Below are positions 17,912 to 25,860 of a stretch of DNA of 64,000 nucleotides, one piece after another; position 1 is the stretch's first letter, and each line of letters opens with the position of its first letter. The stretch comes from Nocardia paucivorans NBRC 100373. GTDB lineage: Bacteria > Actinomycetota > Actinomycetes > Mycobacteriales > Mycobacteriaceae. The translations under genes and the position numbers were made by a program. The DNA is taken from positions 38,871 to 102,870 of the forward strand of contig NZ_BAGE01000024.1 in NCBI RefSeq assembly GCF_000308675.1, read 5' to 3'. A model generated the notes under the pieces. It was not told where the DNA came from, did no database searches, and saw nothing but the letters and a program-made list of their open reading frames with translations.

Positions 17912-19156
17912 CTACACGTGCGCCAGCGGTGGTGACGCCGGGAAAACGACGGGCAATGTGGTCAACGCGCGGTGGAATGCGCCGGTCCGCCAGGTGAGCT
18001 CGGCGGCCGGGATCCCCAACCTCATCTCGGGCAGAGCGTCGAGCAATTGATCGATGGCGTCCTGGGCAATCCGGTAGGCCAGCGAACTGGCCGGGCACAT
18101 ATGCGGTCCGTTGCCGAAGGCCAGATGCGCGCGGTTGCCGGCATGTTGGTTCGAGCCGATCACCGGATCGGTGTTGCAGGCGGCCAGACCGATCACCACC
18201 GGCTGGTGCGCAGGCAACCAGACATCGTCGATCAGAATCGGCTGTTTCGGGAAGGTGAAGCAGAAGTTCGCCACCGGCGGGTCGTTGAACAACACTTCGT
18301 CGAGGGCGTCGCGGGTGGACAGGCTCCCATCCAACGCGCTGTCCCCCAGCTGCTGGTCGGTGAGGATCAGCCGCAGGGCGTTGACGATCAGATTCTGCAA
18401 AGGTTCGATACCCGCCCCGTACAGGGTGGCCACCTGATGCGCCAGCTCCATATCGCTCAGTCCGATCGGGTGCCGCAGCATCTGCGTCGTCACATCCGAA
18501 CCGGGTGTGGTCTGTTTGAGGTGGATCAACTCCAGCATCGCGTTCATGACCGCTTTGTTCCCACGCTCGGCTCCCACCCCCTCGAACATCGCGGCCATCC
18601 CGGACGCGGCGCGCTGCGCGAGCTCGGTCGGACATCCGAGCAACGAGTTCAACACCGCGAAAGTGAGCGGAAACGCGTACTGCCGGATCAGATCCGCGGA
18701 TCCGTCCTCGCAGAACGAGTTGATCAATGGGACGGCGACCTGCGCCACGGTGTCGTGTAGATCGTATCGATCGGCCTGAGTGAGACCCGCAACGATGACC
18801 TGCCGATAGCGGGAATGGGTGGCGCCGTCGCTACGCCGCGCATTCGGCCGCCACTGCATGAGCGGCAGCACCGGACAGTCGGCGGGAACATCACGTTGCC
18901 ACGCTCGCGGATCGGCCGGAAAATGGTCCGGGTCGTTGAATATCCGTACCGCGGTGTAGTAACCGATCACCAGCGTGGCCGGCACACCCGGCGCCAACTC
19001 CACCGGGACCAACGACCCGTATCGTTCTCGCATCGCGCGATAGGCGCCGTGCGGGTCCGCCGCGAACTCGGGGACATACAACGGAATCCGTGGATCGTCG
19101 GTATTGATGGGCGACCCATGCGACATCGGGCCGGGTCGATGGTCGGGACTCATCAT
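17912..19156 (-). CDS. Cytochrome P450 lacking the EXXR motif (CYP157-like)
   Basis: With the ATG at 19156 the protein has 414 residues. The heme loop is present (LAFGNGPHMCPAS, axial Cys354), but its C-terminal Gly is Ala. The I-helix reads GAGIEP at 247-252, without the usual acid-Thr pair. The K-helix position of the normally invariant ExxR is E287-V-L-F290, so the Arg is absent. Streptomyces CYP157 proteins are known to lack EXXR, so this may be a relative. Activity as a typical monooxygenase is doubtful. No ferredoxin gene lies nearby. ATG 19153 and 19126 are other possible starts. Confidence 0.8.
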   Translation of the reverse strand: MMSPDHRPGPMSHGSPINTDDPRIPLYVPEFAADPHGAYRAMRERYGSLVPVELAPGVPATLVIGYYTAVRIFNDPDHFPADPRAWQRDVPADCPVLPLMQWRPNARRSDGATHSRYRQVIVAGLTQADRYDLHDTVAQVAVPLINSFCEDGSADLIRQYAFPLTFAVLNSLLGCPTELAQRAASGMAAMFEGVGAERGNKAVMNAMLELIHLKQTTPGSDVTTQMLRHPIGLSDMELAHQVATLYGAGIEPLQNLIVNALRLILTDQQLGDSALDGSLSTRDALDEVLFNDPPVANFCFTFPKQPILIDDVWLPAHQPVVIGLAACNTDPVIGSNQHAGNRAHLAFGNGPHMCPASSLAYRIAQDAIDQLLDALPEMRLGIPAAELTWRTGAFHRALTTLPVVFPASPPLAHV

Positions 19157-19289
19157 CGAATGTACTTTAGCCGGGGCTCGGGAAAAGGCCACCGAAAGAT
19201 CATGAAAATGCCAGTCGTCCCTGTTGTGAACAGCAGCGATTCTCGGACCGGGGCGAGTGCCGGCCGTACCCACGGTCACCTCCTATACC

Positions 19290-20131
19290 GTGGCGCACAT
19301 CGGTCAACCGGTCCAGTTCACGCAGCGTCGCATCGCGCGCAAGCACCGAGACGATGCCGAGCAGTGTGCGTGCCAACCGCTCCAGATCACCGGGGCGCGG
19401 CCGGAACACTGTCGCGATGACCGGCATCGGTGGTCGGCCGAGGCGGTCGGCGACCCGCCGCAGTTCGATGATCCCTTTCTCCAGTTCGTCCAGCAGAATC
19501 CCGACCGGGGCCAACCACCCGTCGGCGTGGTCGAGGATACGGTCGTGCGTGGACGGACCCCAACCGCCCAGCCAGATCGGTGGGCGTGGTTGTCGAATCG
19601 GTTTGGGCCAGGAATACAGTGCGTCGAAATCGACGAATTCACCGTGAAATTCGGCCTACTCATTCGTCCAGATCTCCGTCATCTCCGGCAGCCTGTCCCG
19701 CTGCAATGCGACCCGGGTTCGGGGATCGGTGCCGTGATTGCGCATTTCCTCACGGAGCCGGCCGACACCGACGCCGAGCTCGAGTCACCCTCCCGACGCC
19801 ACATCGAGACTCGCCACTTCCTTGGCGAGGATGATCGGGTCGCGTTGAACTACCAGAGTGACCGCGGTGCCGATCTGCAATCGCCGTGTCACCGTGGCGG
19901 CGAACGCCAACGAGACGAGCGGGTCGAAATTACGGTGGTAGCCCCGGGGAATATCGCCTCCGCCGGGATAGGGCGTAGTGAAGGTTGTCGGGATATGGGT
20001 GTGTTCGGCTACGAACAACGACTCGAAGTCACGTTCTTCCACCGCGCGGGCGAGTTCGCCCGGGCCGATGCTTTCGTCGGTGATGCCGGTGAAGATTCCG
20101 ATCCGCTGCGGGTACGGTAAACGTTGACATC
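19290..20131 (-). pseudogene. Decayed LLM-class F420-dependent oxidoreductase
   Basis: Minus-strand pieces rebuild nearly a whole luciferase-like oxidoreductase. It begins MSTFTVP, changes frame into RIGIFTGITDE and FVAEHTHIP, and continues to SLDVASGG. A TGA sits where relatives have Arg (GGR-LELGVG), then LELGVGVGRLREEMRNHG, EMTEIWTNE, a TAG, AEFHGEFVDF, RPPIWLGGWGPSTHD, a frame change, and HADGWLAPVGILLDELEKG to RELDRL. At least one start-proximal frameshift and two in-frame stops are seen. One stop would arise from CGA by a single C-to-T change, so decay looks recent. The MerR gene beside it probably once controlled it. Confidence 0.75.
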
Positions 20132-20139
20132 AGCGTCAA
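20124..20139. promoter_or_regulatory. MerR-type palindrome in divergent intergenic region
   Basis: TTGAC-ATCAGC-GTCAA forms a perfect 5-bp inverted repeat with 6-base spacer between the LLM pseudogene and the MerR gene (start 20162). MerR regulators typically bind dyads that overlap a -35 TTGAC element, and both strands here offer one. Confidence 0.55.
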
Positions 20140-20161
20140 GGTCGAGGTCGAGACGAGCGAT

Positions 20162-20830
20162 ATGCGAATAGGCGAACTCGCACAACACGCCGGCGTGAGC
20201 ACCCGGGCGTTGCGTTACTACGAGCAACAGGACCTACTGACCTCTGCGCGGCACAGCAACGGGTACCGAGTTTTCGATGGTTCCGCCGTGGAGACGGTGC
20301 TACGTATCCGGGCTCTTCTGGCGGCAGGACTGTCCACCGATGTCATCGGCCGGGTGCTGCCGTGCACACGAGACAGCAGTCCGCGTATCGAGCCCTGCGC
20401 CGAGGTCGTGGCACTTCTGCGGTCGCAGATCGACCGGATGGACGCCCTGGCCGCGGATCTGAACCGTTCTCGCGATCTACTCGCCTCGATCCTTCACGAT
20501 TCCGGTATGCCCGTCCCGGAGACAGGTGAAGGAACAGGGCCGGTCGCTCACGGCGACCGCCCCGCATTTCGGCCGTATCCGTTCCCGCCGGACGAGCTCA
20601 CGACACGAGCCGACCATCCACGTCGAGCGGCCCGGACCGCTTCCTTCTCCACCTCGTCGAGCTTGCGGGTGTCACGCGGTTCGGCGAACGGCTGCACGTC
20701 CTCGGGCAGCCCCCGAGCGATGGCCTTACCGTGGTCGAGTTCGGCATTGACCTCGGCGCCCAACAACAACGCGATATTGGTCAGCCACAACCACACGAGG
20801 AAGATCACCACCCCCGCCAATGACCCGTAG
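20162..20830 (+). CDS. MerR-family regulator with antisense C-terminal extension
   Basis: Residues 1-70 are a canonical MerR winged helix (MRIGELAQHAGVSTRALRYY, EQQDLL, then NGYRVF). Residues 70-125 form the dimerisation helix (EVVALLRSQIDRMDALAADL, then LLASILHDSGMP). Family members usually end near here, at about 120-140 residues. In this frame no stop occurs and the ORF continues to residue 222 across the opposite strand of the BrkB-type gene, giving a Ser/Arg/Pro-rich tail. That tail is most likely a lost stop rather than a real domain. Its old partner is probably the adjacent LLM pseudogene. Confidence 0.75.
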   Translation: MRIGELAQHAGVSTRALRYYEQQDLLTSARHSNGYRVFDGSAVETVLRIRALLAAGLSTDVIGRVLPCTRDSSPRIEPCAEVVALLRSQIDRMDALAADLNRSRDLLASILHDSGMPVPETGEGTGPVAHGDRPAFRPYPFPPDELTTRADHPRRAARTASFSTSSSLRVSRGSANGCTSSGSPRAMALPWSSSALTSAPNNNAILVSHNHTRKITTPANDP

Positions 20831-21699
20831 GTCTTGTCGTAGGCGGAGAAATTCGCGATGTAAACCGCGAACAATCCCGAAACGATCAGCCAGATCAGCA
20901 CCGCGATGACACCACCGGGGCCGATCCATTTCACCCCGCCCTGTCGGGCATTCGGACTGGCCCAGAACAGAATGGCCAGCAGCACCGAGATCAGGACGAA
21001 CAGCACCGGCCACTTGGTGATGTTCCATATCGTCACCACCGTGCTCCCTACACCGAGAAAGTCACCGAGTTGTCGAGCGACCGGCCCGCTCGCCACCACG
21101 ATCACGGCGCTGAGCACCAGCAGGATCACCGCGACGAATGTGACACCGACCCGGATCGGGACGGTCTTCCAGATCGGACGCCCCTCCCCGATGCCATAGA
21201 CGATATTGGAGGCGCGCATGAACGCCGCCACATAGCCCGATGCCGACCACAACGCGACGGCGAGACCGAGGATCGCCCCGAGGCCCGCGCCCTGCTTGTT
21301 GGCCTGCGCCTGGGTGATGAGGGTGTGCACGAAATCGGCACTCGAGCCCGGCGCGATCTGCTGCGCCTGGTCCACGAGCGTGTCGGCGGCATTCGGCCCC
21401 AACAGGCCGAGTAGCGAAACCAGGACGATGAGCCCCGGCACGACCGACAACACCGCGTAGTAGGTGAGTCCGGCGGCCAGGTCGGTCACATTGTCACGCC
21501 GCAATTGCCTGCCCGCACGTTTGACCACCGCGAGCAGCGAGGGCGTCGACAATTCGGCCGGGCTGCTCGGCTCGTCCGGGTCGAGATCCGGCCGGGCTCC
21601 GGTGACGGTCGCACGACCTCGTGCCTCGGTGCGGCGCTGCGCATGCGGCGGGGCCACGGCCCCGTCGGGTCGGTTCGATCCGTCGCGCTCTACGGCCAT
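20548..21699 (-). CDS. YihY/BrkB-family inner-membrane protein
   Basis: The 383-residue protein has a polar N-terminus, then a six-helix YihY/virulence-factor BrkB domain: DNVTDLAAGLTYYAVLSVVP, LGLAVALWSASGYVAAF, VTFVAVILLVLSAVIVV, WPVLFVLISVLLAILFW and GPGGVIAVLIWLIVSGLF, ending in GVVIFLVWLWLTNIALLLGAEVNAEL. It was once annotated as RNase BN, but members are integral membrane proteins of unknown transport role. The C-terminal ~60 residues are charged and cytoplasmic. Its 3' end is overlapped by the MerR frame on the other strand. Confidence 0.9.
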   Translation of the reverse strand: MAVERDGSNRPDGAVAPPHAQRRTEARGRATVTGARPDLDPDEPSSPAELSTPSLLAVVKRAGRQLRRDNVTDLAAGLTYYAVLSVVPGLIVLVSLLGLLGPNAADTLVDQAQQIAPGSSADFVHTLITQAQANKQGAGLGAILGLAVALWSASGYVAAFMRASNIVYGIGEGRPIWKTVPIRVGVTFVAVILLVLSAVIVVASGPVARQLGDFLGVGSTVVTIWNITKWPVLFVLISVLLAILFWASPNARQGGVKWIGPGGVIAVLIWLIVSGLFAVYIANFSAYDKTYGSLAGVVIFLVWLWLTNIALLLGAEVNAELDHGKAIARGLPEDVQPFAEPRDTRKLDEVEKEAVRAARRGWSARVVSSSGGNGYGRNAGRSP

Positions 21700-21832
21700 G
21701 TCGGTTCGCCTCGCTTACGCACGCCTGTCGGTCACACACGGGGTGGAAACACGACCGCCCTGTACGAGTGGTGCCCGCAGCGGCGGTACCGAAACACTCC
21801 TCGACAGGGATACGGATTCCGCCCCGATGTGG

Positions 21833-22318
21833 TCATGTGCCCGCGATGGAGGCGCCCAACGCCTTCAACGCCGGTATCGCGGCGAGGATATTGCACAGCT
21901 CTTCCGCGGACAGACCGGCGAGATGCTCGGTGATCGAGGCGGTCATCCGCCGCTGACGTTCGATCATGTACGCCCGCCCCTTGTCGGTGAGCTCGATCAG
22001 CGTCGCCCGACCGTCGGCGGGGTCCTGTTTGCGGCGAACCATTCCATCTTTTTCCAGCACGCTCACCAGGTTCGTCATCGACGGCTGTGTCACACCCTGC
22101 AGTTCGGCCAGGGCGGTGATACGTCGCGAACCCTCACGTCGGAGGGTGGACATCGTCGATGTCGCGGTCATGCTCATCTCCCGCGGTTGTTTACGCAGTA
22201 GCAGCACGAGCAGCGAATACAACGCCTCGGCGAGCTCGTGCGCAGCGGCATCGTCGCTCGGCGAGTGCCGTTGCTCGGGAAGTGTGGTCGTCACCGAGGT
22301 CGAGCTGTCACCATCCAC
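21833..22318 (-). CDS. MarR-family regulator
   Basis: The 161-residue protein has a winged-helix core: MSTLRREGSRRITALAEL, VTQPSMTNLVSVLEKDGMVR as recognition helix, and RKQDPADGRATLIELTDKG as wing. C-terminal helices mediate dimerisation. The operator cluster just upstream (22348-22393) suggests autoregulation and control of the divergent MprF-like gene. Confidence 0.9.
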   Translation of the reverse strand: MDGDSSTSVTTTLPEQRHSPSDDAAAHELAEALYSLLVLLLRKQPREMSMTATSTMSTLRREGSRRITALAELQGVTQPSMTNLVSVLEKDGMVRRKQDPADGRATLIELTDKGRAYMIERQRRMTASITEHLAGLSAEELCNILAAIPALKALGASIAGT

Positions 22319-22347
22319 CCCACGAGTCTATTCGACCCGCCATACCA

Positions 22348-22393
22348 TATAGCCAAATCTATATAAATTGGCTATATAAATTGCCTATATAGT
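22348..22393. promoter_or_regulatory. AT-rich MarR-type operator cluster
   Basis: ATAGCCAA (22349-22356) and TTGGCTAT (22368-22375) form an inverted repeat. The right part is repeated directly, with ATAAATTGGCTATATA followed by TAAATTGCCTATATAG. This run is strikingly AT-rich in a high-GC region and sits 30 bases before the MarR start. It is a probable binding site for the MarR protein. The remaining 22394-22652 shows no further site except GGGAGG before the next gene. Confidence 0.65.
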
Positions 22394-22652
22394 TGCGGTA
22401 TTTCGCCACACCCGGGACACCGTCGAACGTATACTTCGAGTGTTCGTCCAGGTGTCGACAACCGATCCATCTGCGCGGATGTATCCACTCGGACAAGCGG
22501 CCCACGCACGGTATCGATACGGGTCGGTTCTATCCGACGACCTGCGTCTTCGCGGCACCGGGACCGTCGGCCCCTGACGCGCTCGGGATACGCGGTCCCC
22601 TCGGCCACCGATAGAACATCGAGGCCGGAGGGAGAACCGTCGGGAGGACCAC

Positions 22653-24104
22653 ATGGCAGAACGGTCACGGCAGCGAGAACGCCATTACGGGCGAAACCAC
22701 ACAGGAACGCCGCGAGGCAGCGCACCCACCGGCCATCGTGCCGTTGCATTCACCGCCCCACCCGCGGCACGGACGGCGGCGATCACCGCAATTCTGGCGG
22801 CCGACCTGATTCTGATCCACGAATCGGATATCACCACCGCCCGGCCCGATCATTCGTGGTTCATCGCTCTCGTCCTGTCCGGACTGTTCGTGGTACGCGG
22901 ACTACGCCTCCGCCGCCCGATCACGTTATCGCACGTCACGGCCTCGATACTGCTGCTGGCCATCGCGCACACCGCCTACCGGGTACACCACCCCGGTATG
23001 GGTTTTCTCCTGCTCGCCGCAACCGGCTGCGTCCTGACCCTGCCGCAGGGCAGCCGGCCACAGCCCGAGCGCCTCGACAGAGTGGTCGAACTCGTCGACC
23101 GCACCGAAGGCGACCCGCTGGCTCCCTTCGCCCTGCACTCGTCCAAGGCGTACTTCTTCAACGAACGATCCACCGCGGTCATCGGATACCGGGCCCGCTT
23201 CGGTATCGCCGTCGTCGGCGGCGATCCGGTGGGCGACCGCGCCGCATTCCCCGAACTGATCACGGCGTTCTCCGAGTTCGTCGCCGACCACGGCTGGCGA
23301 ATCGCGGTACTGGGCGCAAGTCCCGAGGTGGCCGAACTGTGGCGGCTACACGCCGTCGAGCAGCGCGGACTGTATCCGATACCCATCGGACACGACGTGG
23401 TCCTCGACGTCGAGGATTTCGACCTCGTCGGTCGCCGATTCCGCAATCTGCGCCAGGCGGTGAACCGCACCAGGAACTTCGGTGTCGATACCGAGGTGGT
23501 GCACGAATCGGCACTGACCGAGACACAGCGGAACGAACTGCTGGCCATCGTCGATCAATGGGGCAGGGGCAGACAAACCCGCGGCTTTTCGATGATCCTC
23601 GACCATCTGCTCGACGGCCGAAATCCGAATATGCTGGTCGTCATCGCCTACGGTCGGGACGGCACCCCGATGGGCTTCCAACGCTACGGCATATCCGGGT
23701 ATGGGCGAGAACTGAGTCTCGATGTTCCGTGGCGGCGCGAGGACGCGCCCAACGGTCTCAACGAACGCATGATCGTGGATCTGGTCGATTATGCGAAAGC
23801 CCACGGCATCCATCGGATCTCCCTGGCCTTCGCGCCGTTTCCGGAAATCTTCGATGCCGGAGAGAGGTCGCGTACCGCTCGGTTGGCCCGCGGCCTGGCG
23901 CACCTGGGCGATCCGTTGATAGGACTGGAATCGCTCTATCGTTTCCTGGTCAAGTTCCACGCCCTCGCCGACCGTCGCTATGTCCTGCTCCGCCGACGCG
24001 ATCTGGTCACGGTCGCCGCGGCCCTGCTCAGCGTGGAGTTCATCCCGCACCGTCGCGGGTATCGACACGAACCCAGGTGTGATCGAATACGATCACACCC
24101 CTGA
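22653..24104 (+). CDS. MprF-like (DUF2156) phosphatidylglycerol lysyltransferase-domain protein
   Basis: The 483-residue protein has 3-4 N-terminal hydrophobic segments (TAAITAILAADLILIH, WFIALVLSGLFVV, ASILLLAIAHTAYRV, GFLLLAATGCVL) and then a GNAT-like DUF2156 domain: FALHSSKAYFFNERSTAVIG, VVGGDPVGDRAAFPELI, LRQAVNRTRNFG, FSMILDHLLDGRNPNMLVV and HRISLAFAPFPEIF. In MprF/LysX proteins this domain transfers an amino acid from aminoacyl-tRNA to phosphatidylglycerol, lowering surface charge. This version lacks a fused LysRS and the full flippase. GGGAGG precedes the ATG. Its 3' end overlaps a decayed ADH on the other strand. Confidence 0.85.
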   Translation: MAERSRQRERHYGRNHTGTPRGSAPTGHRAVAFTAPPAARTAAITAILAADLILIHESDITTARPDHSWFIALVLSGLFVVRGLRLRRPITLSHVTASILLLAIAHTAYRVHHPGMGFLLLAATGCVLTLPQGSRPQPERLDRVVELVDRTEGDPLAPFALHSSKAYFFNERSTAVIGYRARFGIAVVGGDPVGDRAAFPELITAFSEFVADHGWRIAVLGASPEVAELWRLHAVEQRGLYPIPIGHDVVLDVEDFDLVGRRFRNLRQAVNRTRNFGVDTEVVHESALTETQRNELLAIVDQWGRGRQTRGFSMILDHLLDGRNPNMLVVIAYGRDGTPMGFQRYGISGYGRELSLDVPWRREDAPNGLNERMIVDLVDYAKAHGIHRISLAFAPFPEIFDAGERSRTARLARGLAHLGDPLIGLESLYRFLVKFHALADRRYVLLRRRDLVTVAAALLSVEFIPHRRGYRHEPRCDRIRSHP

Positions 24105-24463
24105 TGTTCCGCCCCGCCACCGCATCGTCGAAGCCCTCGTTGATCTCGTCCAACGAATAGCGTCCGGTCACCGGATCGTCGAGGTTCGGCTTTCCACCCC
24201 AGGCCATCCGCAACAGGCGCGGCACATCGGTATGGGGGTGCAATGGCCGAACAGGGTTCCCACGATCGTCTTCCGGTAGAGGGTCGGCAGTGATCCCGGA
24301 AGCACGACGGTGTCGTCCGCCGTCGAGACGAGCACGATCGTGCCCCCTTGCGCCTGAGGTCGAAGGGCTGCCGGGTCACCTCCACCCGCGCCACCCCCAC
24401 GGCCACCACGGTGATATCGACCCCGACTCCGACTCCGCCGGTCGACACCCCACAACTCGGCCG
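24052..24463 (-). pseudogene. Remnant of a zinc alcohol dehydrogenase (NDMA/MDR type)
   Basis: Three minus-strand pieces in two or three frames rebuild the C-terminal third of a medium-chain dehydrogenase. They are GVDITVVAVG with RQPFDLRRKG, then GGTIVLVSTADDTVVLPGS and YRKTIVGTLFG, then DVPRLLRMAWGGKPNLDD, VTGRYSLDEINEGFDD and GRNIRGVIVFDH. Two frameshifts separate them, and the N-terminal catalytic half is missing. It overlaps the last 50 bases of the MprF-like gene. Confidence 0.7.
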
Positions 24464-24741
24464 TCGATCGCGATCATCGGGCGAAGGTGGAAAGTACTTG
24501 CCCGTTGTATCTTGCCCGTTGTATTCGGCCCGGACAACGCCGCCGCGGCGATGATCTCGATCCCCGCCGAAACCCATCAAAGCACTGCCGAAACGGCGCC
24601 GGGGAGGCGAATGGAGAAAACGGGCAAACGACGCCCCCATGATTGTGTCGAACGAACAAGCGCAGTCGTCCTTGGCGAACGATCCTGGTCTTGTCAGCGA
24701 TCATTCGGATGGCGTGGAGGTGGTCCATACGTGGTTGTACC

Positions 24742-24765
24742 AGGGGCCGCCGACCGGCGGCCCCT
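24742..24765 (+). terminator. Intrinsic-type hairpin upstream of the DksA-like gene
   Basis: AGGGGCCGCC-GACC-GGCGGCCCCT is a perfect 10-bp stem with a tetraloop, followed by CCTTTC. It lies 54 bases before the DksA-like start. No gene ends just before it, so it may end an unseen transcript or act as a leader attenuator. Confidence 0.55.
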
Positions 24766-24818
24766 CCTTTCCCGACCGCGTCTCGAACCATATTCCGACC
24801 ACGGCTCTGGAGACCAGG

Positions 24819-25271
24819 ATGATCCACACACACCCCGTCTCACGTGCACGCCTCACCGACCGACTCCCCACACTGCGAGCCGCCTTGCACCGGCAACGCC
24901 GCTTCCGGCTGCGACAACTGGCCGAACTCGAAGCCGAAATCGACCGTGCCACACCCACCGACGCCGCCGATACGGCCAGGCACGAGGTCACCGTGAAATT
25001 GGCCGCGGCCGCCCGGCAGGCATTGGCCGATATCGAGGAATCCCTCACACTCATCGCCACCGGCCGTTACGGACGTTGCCGCGGTTGCCATGACGAGATC
25101 CCGATCCACCTTTTGCAGATCATTCCCACTTCGCAGTGGTGTCTGAATTGTCGACGGGATCTTCCCTCCGACAACGGCGCCCATCGGAGCCCCGGACCAC
25201 CCCCGGACCGAACCCCCGGGCGGCGCGAGGCGACCTGTCGGCGCCATATGGGAACCCCCGCATACCGTTGA
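24819..25271 (+). CDS. TraR/DksA-type zinc-finger protein
   Basis: From the ATG at 24819 (GGAG 8 bases upstream) the product has 150 residues. An N-terminal coiled-coil helix (LRAALHRQRRFRLRQLAELE, EVTVKLAAAARQALADIEE) leads to GRYGRCRGCHDEIP and then QWCLNCRRD. The four Cys are spaced C-x2-C-x17-C-x2-C, the DksA/TraR finger. Such proteins insert into the RNA polymerase secondary channel or act in RbpA-like roles. The usual acidic tip of the coiled coil is not obvious. A disordered basic tail follows. Confidence 0.85.
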   Translation: MIHTHPVSRARLTDRLPTLRAALHRQRRFRLRQLAELEAEIDRATPTDAADTARHEVTVKLAAAARQALADIEESLTLIATGRYGRCRGCHDEIPIHLLQIIPTSQWCLNCRRDLPSDNGAHRSPGPPPDRTPGRREATCRRHMGTPAYR

Positions 25272-25383
25272 CCTGCCGGCGCCCGCACGCGGCTGCGTAT
25301 CGACGAAACGTCACCGTCCCATGTCCCCGCCGTTGGCGACGCCGGCGAGCAGTCATCGACGCGTAATCGGGGAAGATCGAGCC

Positions 25384-25848
25384 ATGTCGTCAGGTGTGGT
25401 TTCGACGTTGGTGACGAGTCTGATGCCTTTGTTGGGCGCCGGACTCGGGGCATCGGCAACGCTATTGGTACAACGAAGTTCGGCACGTCAGTCGAAGCTC
25501 GAGTTTCTGGCCAAGAGTCGTCTGGCCCACCGAGAAGAGCTGAAGTCCGCAATCCTCGCCTACTTCGAGACGACGCAGCGGCTACAGGGAGAGCTCGATG
25601 CGCGAGAGCGCGGAGACACACCGGATGATTTGAAGCGACTGATCGAAAGTGTCTGGTTGGCGGAGAAACGGGTCGAGATCATCTGCTCGGACCCGTTGCG
25701 GGATCGGGTGATCGCCCATGCCCGCGGCCTGCACGATGTGGTCCGCGACCCGGTGGCCCACCCCGATTGGTGGGCCCATTGTCGTCCCTTGCAACACGAG
25801 CTGCTGTCGCAGGTGAAAGCAGAGCTCGCACGTGACCACGAGTGGTGA
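25384..25848 (+). CDS. Membrane-anchored coiled-coil protein, hypothetical
   Basis: The 154-residue product from ATG 25384 starts with a hydrophobic segment (VVSTLVTSLMPLLGAGLGAS) and continues as charged helices (KLEFLAKSRLAHREELKSAI and YFETTQRLQGELDARERG). It ends with HARGLHDVVRDPVAHP and a short tail. Topology suggests one N-terminal membrane helix and a cytoplasmic helical domain. GGGGAAGATCGAG precedes the start. No family recognised. It converges with the P450 gene, 12 bases apart. Confidence 0.7.
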   Translation: MSSGVVSTLVTSLMPLLGAGLGASATLLVQRSSARQSKLEFLAKSRLAHREELKSAILAYFETTQRLQGELDARERGDTPDDLKRLIESVWLAEKRVEIICSDPLRDRVIAHARGLHDVVRDPVAHPDWWAHCRPLQHELLSQVKAELARDHEW

Positions 25849-25860
25849 ATCGGCGCGGAT

